A stretch of DNA of 64,000 nucleotides from Ctenosaura bakeri (GCA_948474755.1 CAOLHI010002134.1:124001-188000), one strand, 5' to 3'; positions 35,373 through 47,519 are shown, counted from the stretch's first letter. Program-made: numbers and translations. Notes: generated from the letters alone by a model not told the origin.

Positions 35373-35407
35373 GAAGAACCTTGTATTTTTCTTCCCTACA
35401 CCATTTG

Positions 35408-35612
35408 TTGCGTAATGGTTTGAGCATTTGACTATGACTCTCGGGACCAAAGCCCTTATAACACTTGGCTGTGAAAGCCCACCATGTCACACTCTTTGAG
35501 CCTCAGAGGAAGGCAAGGGCAAACCCCTTCTGAACAAATCTTGCAAGAAAACTTCATTATAGTTTTGTCTTGGGGTCACTGTAAATCGTAAACAACTTGA
35601 AGACACGCAAGA
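35408..35612 (+). repeat. tRNA-derived SINE, Sauria-SINE type
   Basis: The head has tRNA-like promoter boxes (gtaatggtttgagcatttga and ctctcgggaccaaagccctt). The body has ctcagaggaaggcaagggca, aaccccttctgaacaaatct and gtcttggggtcactgtaaat. It ends cgtaaacaacttgaagacac followed by gcaagaac. This is the layout of the squamate Sauria SINE. It sits about 35 nt beyond the right end of DIRS copy D. Confidence 0.8.
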
Positions 35613-36339
35613 ACACCATTCTCTAGGTGGCACCTTCCAAGACCTGGTGCCCTCTACATGTTATGGAACTACAATGCCTCAATCAAAACACTTATAGAGT
35701 GATATAGGGCTGTAATCCAACACAATTCAAAGTCACCAGATTGGAGAAGCTTAAGCAGGGAAACCCCATGTTGTGGGTCACTGTGGCCATCAACTTGTGA
35801 TGAGTTCTAAGATCTGGGTGTGTTACAGCTGTACTGATGTTGTCGGACTACATCCTGGTTGGGGATGATTTGGAATGGCAATTCAACACGATCTGCACAG
35901 TCAAAGGCCCCCCCCCACATTTGTTTAAACAATCAGTCAGCTTTGTGTATAGCTTCAAACCCCCACTTTTGCAAGCTAAGTAACATAAATCAGCCTTTCT
36001 AATTTTGGTCAACAAATATGGTCTTGGTATGACTGAATGATGCTCCACATAAAAACAAAAGTCAATCCTGGTGCATAAGAAGGCTAGTGCACCAAGAGGA
36101 AAGGCTTCTATGCTGGATTGGGGCAGAAAACCTCTATTCTGTACAGAGAAGCAAGCCCTCCATCTGGTTCAAGACCTTTGTGAGAACTAGGTCACAGAGG
36201 ACAGTTTGGACAGGCCAGAAGTACCTCAATTTCTTTCTTTCTTTCTTGGTATGTATAGGTTTTTTTTAAAGTTTAGTAGTCTAGATGATAATCTGAACCA
36301 AAACCCAACATAGCCAGAGCTGGAGGAAAAATTACTCAC
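35613..36339 (-). other. AUTS2 intron, no clear feature
   Basis: There is a poly-C run at 35910-35917 and a possible second SINE-like remnant near 35690-35880 (cagggaaaccccatgttgtg), but nothing firm. Confidence 0.35.
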
Positions 36340-36423
36340 TAACAGCAGGATTCCCGAGTCCCCCGAAGGCATTGCTGCTCACAGCTGCAAGACTGGTGAA
36401 TGTTGTGGGCCGATTAAAAGTGT
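36340..36423 (-). CDS. AUTS2: AUTS2 coding exon (FNRPTTF...GGLGNP exon), 84 nt
   Basis: After acceptor TTTCAG (AG at 36425-36424) the exon starts with two bases of a split codon. It encodes [14 protein letters not shown] and [13 protein letters not shown], and ends with one base before donor GTGAGT (36339). The motif matches the AUTS2 segment between HLEP and TPNSMFGHKD. The length of 84 nt equals 2 + 27 codons + 1, consistent with both neighbours. It lies 0.7 kb from the Sauria-type SINE and about 1 kb from the end of the large DIRS array. Confidence 0.95.
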
Positions 36424-37320
36424 CTGAAACCAAACGGAAAGATGCTAATGGGAAGGGCTGGGAATGGAGGATCATTATTGTTATGTGACTGTGTTGCAAA
36501 TACAAATTGTATTGTACACAGGGACTCAGTATTCAGTGGCCATCCTAGCTGGGGGTACTGCAAGTTGCAGCCCAACCTTCAAACAACATCCCCAAGCTCA
36601 GATTCTTCTCAGGAGCACTCAGTATAGATGACCTCTCCATTGAAGATTGCTCTAGGAAGCATTTCTAAAGTTTGCTCCATGACTACAAATGTGAGAATGG
36701 GATAATAATTCTTCCTGGTTGCACCCCATTATGGCTTCATTATTCTGATATCACTTGCATTCTACACAAGTCATCTTTTCACAAGAATTCTGAATTTTAG
36801 AATGTCAATGTAAGTCCTGAGATATCCAAGCTGATTTCTGCAAAGGAGGAAAGCGCCCCTCCATCTATTCTTGCCATTGCATGCTCATACCTCAGAAAGA
36901 AAGAAAAAAAATACACACAGTTACATTCTAGAATGGCAGAATTTTATTTTTAAGAGGGAGGAATTAATGGTGAATGAGCCAAAGTTCCCTGAAAGGAGAA
37001 TCCTCCCTTCCTTCAAATCTATTCCTGTACACATCAGATAAAATAACACATTATAGGAATCAATCATTCTGAATATACCAACTGAGCTGTGAAAATTCAG
37101 ATCTTGTGGTTCTTTTTTCTGCCTGGGGACTGCAAAGGATTTAACAGAAACATTCCAGCCAATTAGAAAAAAAAAATTCTCTTTTTAGAAACACAAACTG
37201 CTTTATCACTGATCTACCTCTCCCAGTACTGTCAACTCTGACTGGAAGGAATTCTTTCTTAGATGTTCAGGGTGACAAAATAAAAACCTGTCCCCAGTAT
37301 GTTGGTGTAACTGTGGGAGA
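36424..37320 (-). other. AUTS2 intron, no feature recognised
   Basis: AT-rich sequence with short open frames only. The polypyrimidine tract expected next to the acceptor at 36425 is weak, and TTTCAG is preceded by mixed sequence. Confidence 0.35.
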
Positions 37321-37324
37321 AAAG

Positions 37325-37990
37325 AAACTTACATCTATATGTGGTAGGAGTGCAGTAAACTACAAAGATTTTGGAACGAAATAAGTCAATAACTAAATAG
37401 AATATTGGGGGGAAATTTAGAATTGAATAAGGAAATATTTTAAGGTTAGTGTTAAAAACCTAGAATTCAATAAGGATCAGGAATATTTAATAAAACAATT
37501 GTTAAAATGAGTACAAGCTGTCATTGTATATAGTTGGAAGAAACAAAAAAGACGAGACTTTAGTAAATGGAAATATTCTATATCAGAATAGATGATGTTT
37601 GATTATTTGCCTGATAAAAGAAGGATTGATTTGGGACAACTGAAGGAGGAGTTTTCATTCAGAAACTGGAGAATACTGATTGAGAATATAAAACAGAGAG
37701 AGGGTACGAGGATGTAAAATAAGACAATTAAGGCGATATCCCACATGAAATGTAAATGGGAATAATAATAAATAATTAGACCATTCCCTGGGAGGGGGGG
37801 CGCAGGAGGAGGGAGAGAGGAAGGGAGGGGATTACATATATATATGAAGAGATAATTGAGAATTTATAGCTAACCTAAATATATATATATATATATATAT
37901 ATGGGGGAAATGGATATTGTTGTAATAATACTGTATCGTTATTAAAATAGTTGTAACTGCTGTTAAAATAAGTTATTTTAAAAAGGATGT
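37325..37990 (+). mobile_element. L1 LINE 3' end fragment
   Basis: The plus strand starts with a stop-ridden YIYMW(W)ECSKLQRFWNEIS-like patch (37335-37390), the usual last conserved block of L1 ORF2. Further relics and a G-rich 3' UTR tract (gaggggggcgcaggaggagg, about 37790) follow. It is inserted opposite to the gene. Confidence 0.6.
37878..37901. repeat. (AT)n microsatellite
   Basis: About 12 AT dinucleotides, within the L1 tail. Confidence 0.9.
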
Positions 37991-39384
37991 TCAGGGTGAT
38001 GATTAAACTTTTTTTAAACCTTTAAGTGTGTGTTCTGCCCACAGAATTCCTGAAAAACTATGGAATATAACTAGCATTGCCAGAGTGAAAATTGGAGCGG
38101 GCTCTGGCACCTTTAATGGTTGTGTAGAAGAGAATATTTCAGCAGGTGCTGATTGCAACACCTCTTCAGTTTTAAATTTAGCAATCCTAATTGTCAAAAC
38201 TATTCTAATGTACATATCTGATTAAGCAACAGAGTCCCTTAGAAAGCACCCACAACAGGAAGATTCCACTAATAATAAATTCCTCATGTAAGAAATTATT
38301 TGCTGGCCCTTTTCTGAGCATAATTCAAAGTGTACACGTTCTAATGGTTTGAGACCAAGAGAAGTCCACATAAATCTTCCTATCTATCACGTTTTTCCCT
38401 TGGAATCAGGTAGCACCTTGTCCATGCTATCACCACTGGGGGCAATTGGCTCTACACCAGTCTGATGGAATAAAGCCTACTGTGGGCTTTACAATGGATA
38501 TTATCTTTGAGTAACAAGCTCGCAACGGCATTGTTGATGTCTTTCAAAACCAGACAAATTACTTCTAATTTTCTTGTGCTTTTATCACCTGGGAAAATTG
38601 TATTAAATATATCAAAGATTATCCTTCTGCTTTAACTTTTCAAACACAAGGATACTGCCATTTTTTATTGTAAAAAGATCCAAATAATGAGATAAAATGG
38701 CATTCTGGATGTTCTGAATGCTTTTCTCCCATGTGAGATTTTATCTGAACAGCTGTCATAACTGCCAACTTGTTCTGTTCGTCCAGAAGACAGATGGAAA
38801 TGGAGATAGAATTACAAACTATGGGTTGAAAAACAGGGGAGCAAATTTACGTTAGAAAACGTTTTCTAGTGATAAGAACTGTTTAACAGTGGAATAGATT
38901 CTCTTTTCTCCCTGGGGGATAGGCATCTGCCTATCAAGAATTATCTAGTTGCAGTTCTGAACTGTTTCTATGATTATTCCCACAAGGGGTGATGCTGACC
39001 TTCTGAGTTAAGTGAATTAAGCGAAGTTCACTTGGAAAGAAAAATATCAAAGACAAGCCACATTACTCTTTTGGATTTGAAAAAGTTCACAGGAGATGCA
39101 CTCCTACTGCAATTTAATTTACATCTTTTTACACACTGTTTAGTTTTTCAACATCCTTATCCTAAGAATGCCAGATCTAAAGCCATAGCTATTTTGGTAA
39201 ATGTGAGACAAATTTGTATGATCTCTTTACTGTAAGCAACACTGAGAAATTCACCAAATGAATGACAGTGATAGTGATTTTTAAAGTTCTTTTCAGTCAT
39301 TATAAGAATGGTCAAATGAGGAGCTCAAATAGATCGGCAACACTGGAATTAATAAGACTGTGGGCTTGCCAATATCTGGAATAA
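37991..39384 (-). other. AUTS2 intron, no feature recognised
   Basis: No open frame over 70 codons and no transposon signature that I can assign. Confidence 0.35.
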
Positions 39385-39617
39385 GAAAAGACTGCTTACT
39401 TGTAGCTATCATTCTTTGAATGGTCATCTGTGTGCTCACACTAAAGGGTTTTCGCACCTATTCCAATCAGAATATTCCAGAGCTGAGTAGCTTGGTGGGA
39501 ATCCTGCCCTCCTCTGATCTCCTGTGCACGTCCTAGTCTCCCCAAACCACTGTCCCTTCAGTTTAAAAGTCTGTCAAGAAACAGGCACCAGAAAGAGAGA
39601 GGAAGTAGGACGGGTTG

Positions 39618-39700
39618 TGTGACAGCAAAGAAGAACCACAGTTATAGGTAACTAGCCTCTTCTTCTTCTTCATGGTCTCTGTGCCTCACACAAATAGGTG
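39618..39700. repeat. DIRS copy E internal complementary region
   Basis: It carries aagaagaaccacagttatag and gtaactagcctcttcttctt (complement of the left terminus), then catggtctctgtgcctcaca (complement of the right terminus). Unlike copy D, the centre is complete. Confidence 0.75.
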
Positions 39701-39832
39701 ACTGTGAAGATGCTAGTTCAGGTCACAGGAAAATAGAAGTACAGCATGGCCAAATCAGGCATCTTGCCTAGCTCTGCCATCTATTCTGTAGTGCTGAATA
39801 AACACAGATGGCTTGAGACCACGTCGCAGCTG

Positions 39833-41178
39833 TCATGGGCTTCCAGGACCTAGATTCAAACTCAGAGTTTGAGACAGCAGAACCTGCTGAGCCGGGCTCT
39901 GGCTCAGAGACTGTATCAACAGAACCTGCGGAGCGGACAGTACAACCACCCACTCTAGAGACAGAACAGGGGGCAGTGCCAGCCCCAGCAGGGAGCCCTG
40001 CTCCTTCTGACACAGAGAATGACTTACCGATACTCACCTTCATCCAATGTAAAAACCAAAGGGAACCCCTATGCTGCTCCCAGTGATTTTATACCATACA
40101 ACAATTAATCAAACACCAGCTGCGCTGATGTCTGAACTATAAGAACTGAGCCATTCCCCTCCAGATCTTGTCAGTGATTAATTGACCATATCTCCTGCCG
40201 TGCTTCTGTTTGCTTCTCCTACTTATTGTTCTTGCCTCTGATTTGTGTTTATATTGCCTGCCTCTGATTTACAGACCTTGCTGGAACCATTGTTTGCTTC
40301 TCATTTATAAGACTGTTTCTTTGCTAAAGTAAACTAATGAATTACTTTGCTTCCTGAACCTCTTGCCGTGTGCCTTGTATCATTATCAGCTGCCTTTGGC
40401 TGTTGGCCCAGACTGAGCATGGGCAGCAGCTCTGTGAAGTTCAGGCAATGGAACTCTATGGTATAAAACCACATAGGATGCCTCGGCTCTTGAAGAGTGC
40501 AACCTGAGACTGACAAGAACAGGTTGCTTAGTGAGTTTCTAGGAGACAACTGTTGAGAGGATGTTTGCTGTCCCATCTTGGGCCTTCCATAACAAATGGT
40601 GGCATCACTTGGCAGGCACAGGATGTGTGTGTGACACCAAAATGACTGTGCACTCCTTTCTTTTCTTGCCTCCAAAAGGGCCTATATAGGGCCTATATAT
40701 GTGAAGACATAGGATGACTGCTCCTTTTTTCTCCCTCCCCTTTCCCCACAGTCCGGCCATGATCCTGCAGAGACTCCAGTGGGTCTGGCCAAGGCAGCAA
40801 GAAGCAGAGGTGGTGGTGTCCAGGAGTCTGGCACATCCAGGTGTCTTCAGCCTCAGAGATGGAGCTGGAAAAGGTGCTGGTGGACTCAGGGGGTACCGTG
40901 CCCTGAGCCAAGCAGGTGAATGAATGAGTAGGAGGGACACTCTTCCTGCTGCTGCTGCTGTCCTCCCCATACAGGTCTGGTGGTGGGGTGAGCCTCCAAG
41001 GGAAGGCCAGGTTGCAATGAACACACGTTGCCTCCATGACCATTATGTATCTTCTTGTTTGCCCACCATTTTTCATCTTTTCTTCCCCTTCAAACCCCAC
41101 TCCATGTCCCTCCTCCACCCCCGAGATCTTTGGACATTCCCTAGTCTGGACCCAGAGAATGGCTTCCTTTCCTGGGGT
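39833..41178 (+). repeat. LTR-like insertion(s) in DIRS copy E
   Basis: DIRS similarity stops at about 39832 (gaccacgtcgcagc) and resumes near 41179. The block begins tgtcatgggcttccaggacc. It has an 83-codon open frame rich in Glu/Pro/Ser/Thr. It includes a U5-like stretch (tttgctaaagtaaactaatg, about 40330). A possible LTR end at 40590 (ccataaca) is followed by aatggtggcatcacttgg, which could be a primer-binding site. The rest (40600-41178) is unassigned. Boundaries are uncertain. Confidence 0.35.
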
Positions 41179-41579
41179 TCACAGCACAGCCTCTCCCATC
41201 ACCTCTTTCAGGGCTGTAGAGAGATTGAAGGGAAGAACTTTGTATTGATAGAGATCTTTGAAGATAGAAAATTTGAGAAACTTATACCAATATGAGATGA
41301 AACATCCCAAAGATCTACTGATGTGAACCAATCTCCCTTGTGAAAGAATGGGAGAATGGAGCGTAGTGTCACCATTCTGAACTTTCTTGATCTTAAATAC
41401 TGGTTTACTCCACAAAGATCCAAAACATGAGAAGATTCCGCAATTCCTTTTTGAAACCATACAGTATCTGGGAAAGCATCTTTTTTTTGGTATTGATATG
41501 GGATCTTTTCCATGGCATCCTTTTGCAGCAAAGTAGCCATTTTGTCTATTAGGACTCTTGAGTACAATGAAAACACCAA
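41179..41579 (-). pseudogene. DIRS copy E reverse transcriptase fragment
   Basis: The frames contain FRMVTLRSILPFFHKGDWF and TSVDLWDVSSHIGISF, matching MVTLSFILPFLRRWDWF and the following motif A of copy D. The motif A Asp is kept here. The catalytic YLDD part was lost with the insertion next to it. Confidence 0.75.
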
Positions 41580-41686
41580 CAGGTTGAATACCTGAAAAAC
41601 TGCATGTAATGGAAAGTATCCAAGAGCATATGGTGATGTTCTATGAGGTGTTATAATGGTGGTATGGTATAATGCGGTCTTGGAAC

Positions 41687-43892
41687 TTAAGATAGAAATA
41701 AGCTTGACAAGTGAAAGGTGGGATGCAGTGGTAGCTGGAAAGAGTAGTAAAAAATGAGATCCGGGTGAGTCAGATTTCTTTGAGGAAGCTGGCTGGAAAC
41801 AGTGCTGTTTGTAAGAATGTCTTTGTGTGTGGGTGAAGTTTTAGATAGTGACTTGGAAGAAAGACATTTCCATGAAGACCTGTATGGCCACTGTTGCAGA
41901 TGTTGCATGCCCAAGCTTGATTTCTTTGCTGAAAAGGTAGTCCAGTGTACCGTCAGTTTTAGAACTGAACAAAGTTTCTCCGTAGAACAGAAGATCTTTT
42001 ATGTGATGCTTAGAAACTTCAGCAGAGCATAGCCATGTATAACGATGAAAAGCAACCAATATTACTTGAGCAGTACGTTTCATGGACTGGTGAGACAATT
42101 GTATCTGTTGTGCCACCAGGGAATGAGCTTCCTGTTGGACGAGCAAAGCTGCATTCTTCTAGTCATCAGGAAGATATTACAAGCATTTTCTTCCATAAGA
42201 AAGGTTGATATGCTCATATGGAAGCCTGCATGTTAGCTACCCATAGTGCAAGGGCTGATGAGCTCAAATATATCCAGACACCTGTCTTCTGTTTAGCTGT
42301 GCTAGTCTGTGCTAGATTTCTAGTCTGAGATGCCTTGACAATAATGGAGTTTGGTGCAGCATGCATGAAAAGAAAGAAAGCTCCTTCTTGCTGGGTTATG
42401 TACAGGTTCTTCAAATGGCAACAAGGTAGTGTCAGTGAAGGTGAGCTTGAGCCATGACTGCTTAATCACGGAGAGCAGGCAAGAGAGAATGTGGCTGGTA
42501 TAGGAGTCTGTGAATCTACCATTTGACAGACTGGACTGGAAACTGGAGATGATTGACTGTAACACCCAAACCCAAGAATTTGGCCATGTGCAACACAATG
42601 TCTGTTAACATTCTGATGTCTTCTAGAGGTAACGGTGTCATGTTATCCTCAAAAGCAGCAGACGAAGAGGAACTGGGTTCTGCTGGAGAGGAAGAGTCAG
42701 TTGTAGTCACCATCAGAGGAATCAGGCAAGGTCTTTTCTTGTGATACAGATGCACAAGAAGGAGATGTAACTGCTGAGTGGTACAGCACTTGTATGAGTA
42801 GTGAGTGGTGTTTCCATGGTAGTAGTAGGAACTGAAGGGTAAGGAATGCCACTGGAGATAGAAACAGAGTATACTGTAGAAAGGACAAGAAAAACAGCTG
42901 GTAACACCACAACTGGAGTAGAGAAGGAAGAAGCCAGGAGTGAGTTGCTGTCATTCTGGCTGGTGGGGACAGAAAATGGTGATGCAGTGTTGGTGGTAAC
43001 TGCCTCTGTGGGAAGATGGGAGTAGTGGCGACTGATTCAAGGAGAGACAGGTGGCAAATGAGTGTGAAAAGATATTAACTGACTTCAGCACTGAGGATAC
43101 TGGAGAATGAAGTGATAGTGTATGAACTTGCAGTAATGACAGTCCTAAAAAGATGGAGAAAAATAATAGCATGATTTGGGAGGTTCCCTCCACAGATGCT
43201 CCTGTAGGTACTTGATCTATGTAACAGACAGAAGCATACAGCAAGTCTTTTTGGTACCAATAATGTCTATAGCAAGGGGAGGACACATAGGACTGTTAAC
43301 TCCAGAAAGGAGAACTGTCTCACCTAGAAGATGGTGGAAGTGGTCTGTGCCTAAAAGAGCCACAACAAGAAGGAGAAACAGCAGCTGTGAGATGCAGAAG
43401 CAGAATAAGAAGAGAAGCCTGCAGTGTAGGCACATTCTGTTCCAAAAGTGCTTCCATGTTCTGCATAGAAAGAGACTTGGACCAGTAGTCAGTATCAAGG
43501 GTGTGTCTGATTGAGTCACAGCAGTTGATACTGAAACCAATGGCATTGTCGATATTGCTCTGGAGAAATCACTGACACTGGTACAGGGAGCTGCCTAGAG
43601 TATTTAGGACTATTCTTTTCTTTTGATGCTGAATGACCATCGAGCAAGATCCCTTTTGTGTCTGGATTTGGAGTGAGTGGATTGAGAAGTCTTTGATCTA
43701 TGCACTGACAAGGCTTGGACAGCCTGCTACCAAAACAACAGTAGATAATGGGGACAAAGGTGGTGTTACTGAAGAAGCAGCCAATGTCAGGAGGGCCACT
43801 GATGTCAAAGGCACTGTTGGTACTGAGAAGGCCAAATCAGAGTTGAAATCATTGGTATTGAAGTCAATGCTGGTACCAAAGTTGTTGGTACC
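41687..43892 (-). pseudogene. DIRS copy E gag remnant
   Basis: Short minus-strand frames match copy D gag: LVQQEAHSLVAQQIQLSHQS beside FNESVALANQQI, HAAPNSIIVKASQTR beside PNSIVVESSQTK, and MTPLPLEDIRMLTDIVLHMA beside LAPEDIKQFSDILLQMA. The region is interrupted by the Gypsy insertion at 43898 and continues after 49116. Confidence 0.7.
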
Positions 43893-43897
43893 ATTCC
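43893..43897. repeat. Gypsy target site duplication, left
   Basis: attcc, repeated at 49112-49116. Confidence 0.85.
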
Positions 43898-44202
43898 TGT
43901 CAGGAACAGATTCACTCTTACACGGATCAACAAACTTAATAGAAGATTTATTGTAACATAGTAAGGGATGCTGTCTTCAGACGTTAAAGCTCGAGAATGG
44001 AACGTTTTCCCCCACCTTACACTTTAACAGACAGTTTCTCCTAAGATAGTTGTAAAAGAACGAACGTCATCATGCCAAATGGTTCCTTTGAAATTCCAGC
44101 CAGAAGGAATGGTTGGCGCCTGGGAATAGCTAACAGCCTACTATCACTATTTCCTCAGTCTACTGCTATCCTAAAACAATAAAACATGGAGGACTCCCAA
44201 CA
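43898..44202 (-). repeat. Gypsy 3' LTR
   Basis: It starts tgtcaggaacagattcactc and ends ggactcccaaca on the plus strand. It differs from the other LTR only in a cluster at about 43989-44006 and two bases near 44197-44201. The minus-strand polypurine tract AAAGTGGGGCAGGA abuts it at 44203-44216. Confidence 0.92.
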
Positions 44203-44216
44203 TCCTGCCCCACTTT
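44203..44216 (-). promoter_or_regulatory. Gypsy polypurine tract
   Basis: Minus strand AAAGTGGGGCAGGA sits immediately upstream of the 3' LTR, where plus-strand priming is expected. Confidence 0.75.
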
Positions 44217-44372
44217 TTTAAAAAAATATATACATAAAGATACACAAAATATAGAAAATATCACGGAACAGTAGAAAGACAAGAAAACTAAATAGTAATA
44301 TGAATGCAGTAGCAAGTCAGTCGGGGCGTTGAGGAACATCAGCCGGCGAAGAAGTCAGCGAAGGTGCCCTCT

Positions 44373-45683
44373 TCAGCAAACTGGAATGAAAAACAGGATG
44401 AATAGCCTTGAGGAAGAAGGGAGATCTAGTTCAAAAGAGACATCATTAATAGCCCTTTTCACAGGAAAAGGTCCGAGAAAACGAGGGGAAAGTTTTTTAG
44501 ACGGAGAAGGAGAGGAAATGTTCTTAGAAGAAAGGAAAACCAAATCCCCGGGCTGGTAAAGGGGATTAGGCTGCCGTTTACGAGTAGCGAAACGTTTGTG
44601 GGAAGCTTTAGCGGATGCTATAGCATCTGAGACGGATTGCCAAATGCCAGAAAATTTAAAACCCAAGCAGAAACAGAAGGAGGAGCGGAGGAAGAGAGGG
44701 AGAGGGGGGGGAAAGGAGAAGGAAGGAAGCCGTAGAACTATTTCAAAGGGGGGTTTCCGGGTAGAGGTATGAACCGCAGAATTGATGGCAAACTCAGCGA
44801 ACGGAAGGAGCGGAGCCCAATCATTCTGGTTCTCAGAAACAAAACACCTAAGAAATTGTTCAAGAGATTTTTTAACACGCTCAGATTGGCCATCTGTTTG
44901 AGGGTGATAAGCACTGCTGAGTTTCTGAGTGACTCCCAGGGTTTTCAGTAGACAAGTCCAAAACTTGGAAGTGAAAATTGGATCCCTGTCCGAAATGATC
45001 ACCGAAGGTAGTCCGTGAAGTTTCCATACATGATTAACGAACAGGTCAGCCAGCTGGTCAGCACGGGGTAGTTTCTTTAGAGGCACAAAATGACATTGCT
45101 TGGAAAAGTGATCAGTAACAACCCAAATAACATGAAAGCCGTGTGAAGAGGGAAGAGACACGATAAAATCCCATGCGATGACCGACCAGGGGCTAGCAGG
45201 CGCAGGCAGAGGTTGCAGGAGCCCTTGAGGTTTAGATGTGGGCGACTTAAAACGTTCAAGTGGCACACTGCTTAATGTAAGTTGCACGGAGGGGTTTAAT
45301 CCAGGCCACCAAAAAAGGCGGCGAATCGCATGCAATGTCTTCAAAAACCCAAAATGTCCAGCGGGTTTGGAATCATGATAACGATGAAGTACCTGCTCGC
45401 GGGCAGCAGGGGGAACGTAGACCTTGGTGCCATAAAAGGGGAGATTGTCAACCCATTCTATTTTATCCTTGTTTGCCGGTAGCCAGGAGTCTGCATGCGC
45501 TGCATGAATGATAGCATCGTGGAGAGCGGAGTCACAAAGAGAGGAGGCAGAAAGCCTTGTCTTTGCTAATGCACGAGTAGTCACTTGAGAAGCCAGAGAG
45601 GAGGCAGGAAACAAGGTATTGGAGTGGGAGGACGTAGCAGGGGATTCCGCAAAACAGGGAAGTGGGAGAGAGGGGTCCGCCAT
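44373..45683 (-). pseudogene. Gypsy integrase
   Basis: HHCC zinc region: VLHRYHDSKPAGHFG and TLHAIRRLFWWPGL are present, but the downstream Cys pair is displaced. Core: WDFIVSLPSSHGFHVIWVV (Asp), VIISDRDPIFTSKFW (Asp), SSAYHPQTDGQSERV (Glu). The C-terminal GPFPVKRAINDVSFELDLP block is the sushi/chromovirus type. The frame is open for 436 codons but lacks a recognisable chromodomain at its end (stop at VC). Confidence 0.9.
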
Positions 45684-45699
45684 TTGGGTTTAAAGTTCG

Positions 45700-46088
45700 G
45701 CCAGGTTTGAAAACAATTTTAAATGGAATTTTCGGAAAAATTAAACCCATCTCGCCTGCTTAGGGGAGAGTTTCTTAGCAGACTGTAAGGCTTGCAAATT
45801 CCTATGATCAGTCCAAACTTCAAAGGGGAGTCGAGCCCCTTCAAGCAAATGACGCCAAGAGGACAGCGCAAAATGGATAGCCTTGGCTTCTTTCTCCCAA
45901 ATAGGCCAATTAGCTTGTTGAGGGGAAAATTTCTTTGAAATGAAAGCACAAGGCCTGAGTGCTCCTGTGGTGTCATGTTGTAAAAGAACGGCTGCCATGG
46001 CAAAGTCCGAAGCATCCGTTTGCACAATGAATTGCTTCGTACTGTCGGGAAAAAGGGGTAAGGGCTCAGACGTAAATTTAGATTTCAA
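45700..46088 (-). pseudogene. Gypsy RNase H
   Basis: FIVQTDASDFAMAAVLLQ (catalytic Asp), WEKEAKAIHFALSSWRH (catalytic Glu) and FEVWTDHRNLQAL (catalytic Asp) are present. A stop occurs after KQARWV, just before the linker to integrase. Confidence 0.9.
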
Positions 46089-46790
46089 ATGGTCAAACGC
46101 CGATTGACACTCAGGCGACCAACAAAGTCTATGCGCCTTGCCCGCAGTGGATCCTTTAGGTTTCCGTAGAAGGTTGGTAGTGGAAGCGTTATGGCAGCAA
46201 AATCCTCAATAAAGTTCCGGTAGAAGTTCGCAAAACCAAGAAATTGCTGCAGTTGCTTCACAGTTTTAGGGACGGGCCATTGCAAAATGGAGTTAATCTT
46301 CGAAGGGTCCATTTTAAGTGAACAATCTTGAATCCTATATCCCAAGTAATCAAAAGTTTGGGTGTCAAATTGGCATTTAGATAGATTAACCACGAGGTTG
46401 TTATCTATAAGCCTTCGTAACACTTCACGAACCAATGACACATGAGATTCCATGGAATCTGCGTAAATTAAAATGTCATCCAGATAAATCAGAACCCCCT
46501 GATACAACAAGTCATGGAAAATGGTGTTCAAAAACATTTGGAACACAGATGGCCCCGATTGTAAGCCAAAGGGAAGAACCGTCCATTTAAAGTTACCTAG
46601 AGGAGTTGCAAAGGTGGTGAGCCACTCAGAGTCCGGGTCCATTCTAATCCTATGAAAAGCCTCTTTAAGATCAAGTTTGGTGAAATATTTTCCTTGAACA
46701 AGATGGTCCAAAACAGTCCGTATCAGAGGTATGGGATAACAATTGGAGGAAATAACCTGGTTAATAGCAGAGTAGTTAACTATCAGTCTC
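46085..46790 (-). pseudogene. Gypsy reverse transcriptase
   Basis: FTKLDLKEAFHRIRM (motif A), TVLPFGLQSGPSVFQMFLN (motif B) and VLIYLDDILIYA (motif C, YLDD) are all intact. CQFDTQTFDYLGYRI and QQFLGFANFYRNFI follow. The frame fails after YGNLKDPLRA and RNase H resumes in another frame. Confidence 0.9.
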
Positions 46791-47400
46791 GGATCCGCGC
46801 TGGGATCTTTTCTCTTCGGAAGAAGACAGGACTCGCCGTGGGGGCTGTAGAGGGCTTGATAAAGCCGCGAGCCAAGTTTTTATTTAGGAACTTCTTGAGA
46901 GCAAGGAGTTCTTTTTGGCTCATGGGATAAATTTTCGGTTTAGGCAGGGTGGCCCCGTCAACTAATTCCAGTTTACAGTCAAAGTCCGTGTGGGGAGGCA
47001 ATTTGTCAGCCTCCCTTTTCGTGGAAAGCCTTTTGGAAGTCTCGGTAGTGTGAAGGAATTTGTTGCAATTCTTCATGGGGAATAGAAAAGTTTTCATCTG
47101 AAGAGGACATAGTGCCAGCAGTCCAGTTTATCTGGGGGTTATATTCACGAAGCCAATCGATTCCCAAGACCAATTTGAACTGCATCGCCTTGGGAACTAG
47201 AAATCGCATGCTGTAATTGTTTTTGTCCATTTGAAATGAGATGGGCTTAGTGATTTTACTAATTACTCCCCAGTCATTGAGGTCCCATCCATTTGCGTTA
47301 ATTTGATGGGGCATTCCAAGGGCTCATAAAGAGTTTTCAATTGTTTGGCCAATTTGGGGTGTAACAAACTTCTGGAGCAGCCAGAGTCAATTAATGCCCT
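46720..47400 (-). pseudogene. Gypsy protease and RT N-terminus
   Basis: ALIDSGCSRSL at about 47365-47400 is the aspartic protease active site (DSG), followed by LVLGIDWLREYNPQINW. Next come CKLELVDGATLPKPKIYPMS and a shift near 46810 that splits the RT start. LIVNYSAINQVI is in the new frame. Confidence 0.85.
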
Positions 47401-47519
47401 ATGTACATGCAAAGTCCCATCGCTGCCACTAATCGCAACCGTGGCGTAGAAATGGGGAATTTTAGGATCTCCGATGTTCCCGCCGCTTGCCAGTCATCGC
47501 AGTCAGGTTTAGAATCTCC

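Noticed and set aside
40693..41118. Minus-strand 141-codon open frame
   Set aside because: It lies inside the unassigned insertion in DIRS copy E. There is no recognisable domain, and an overlapping minus-strand frame of similar length shows that stops are simply rare in this GC-rich block.
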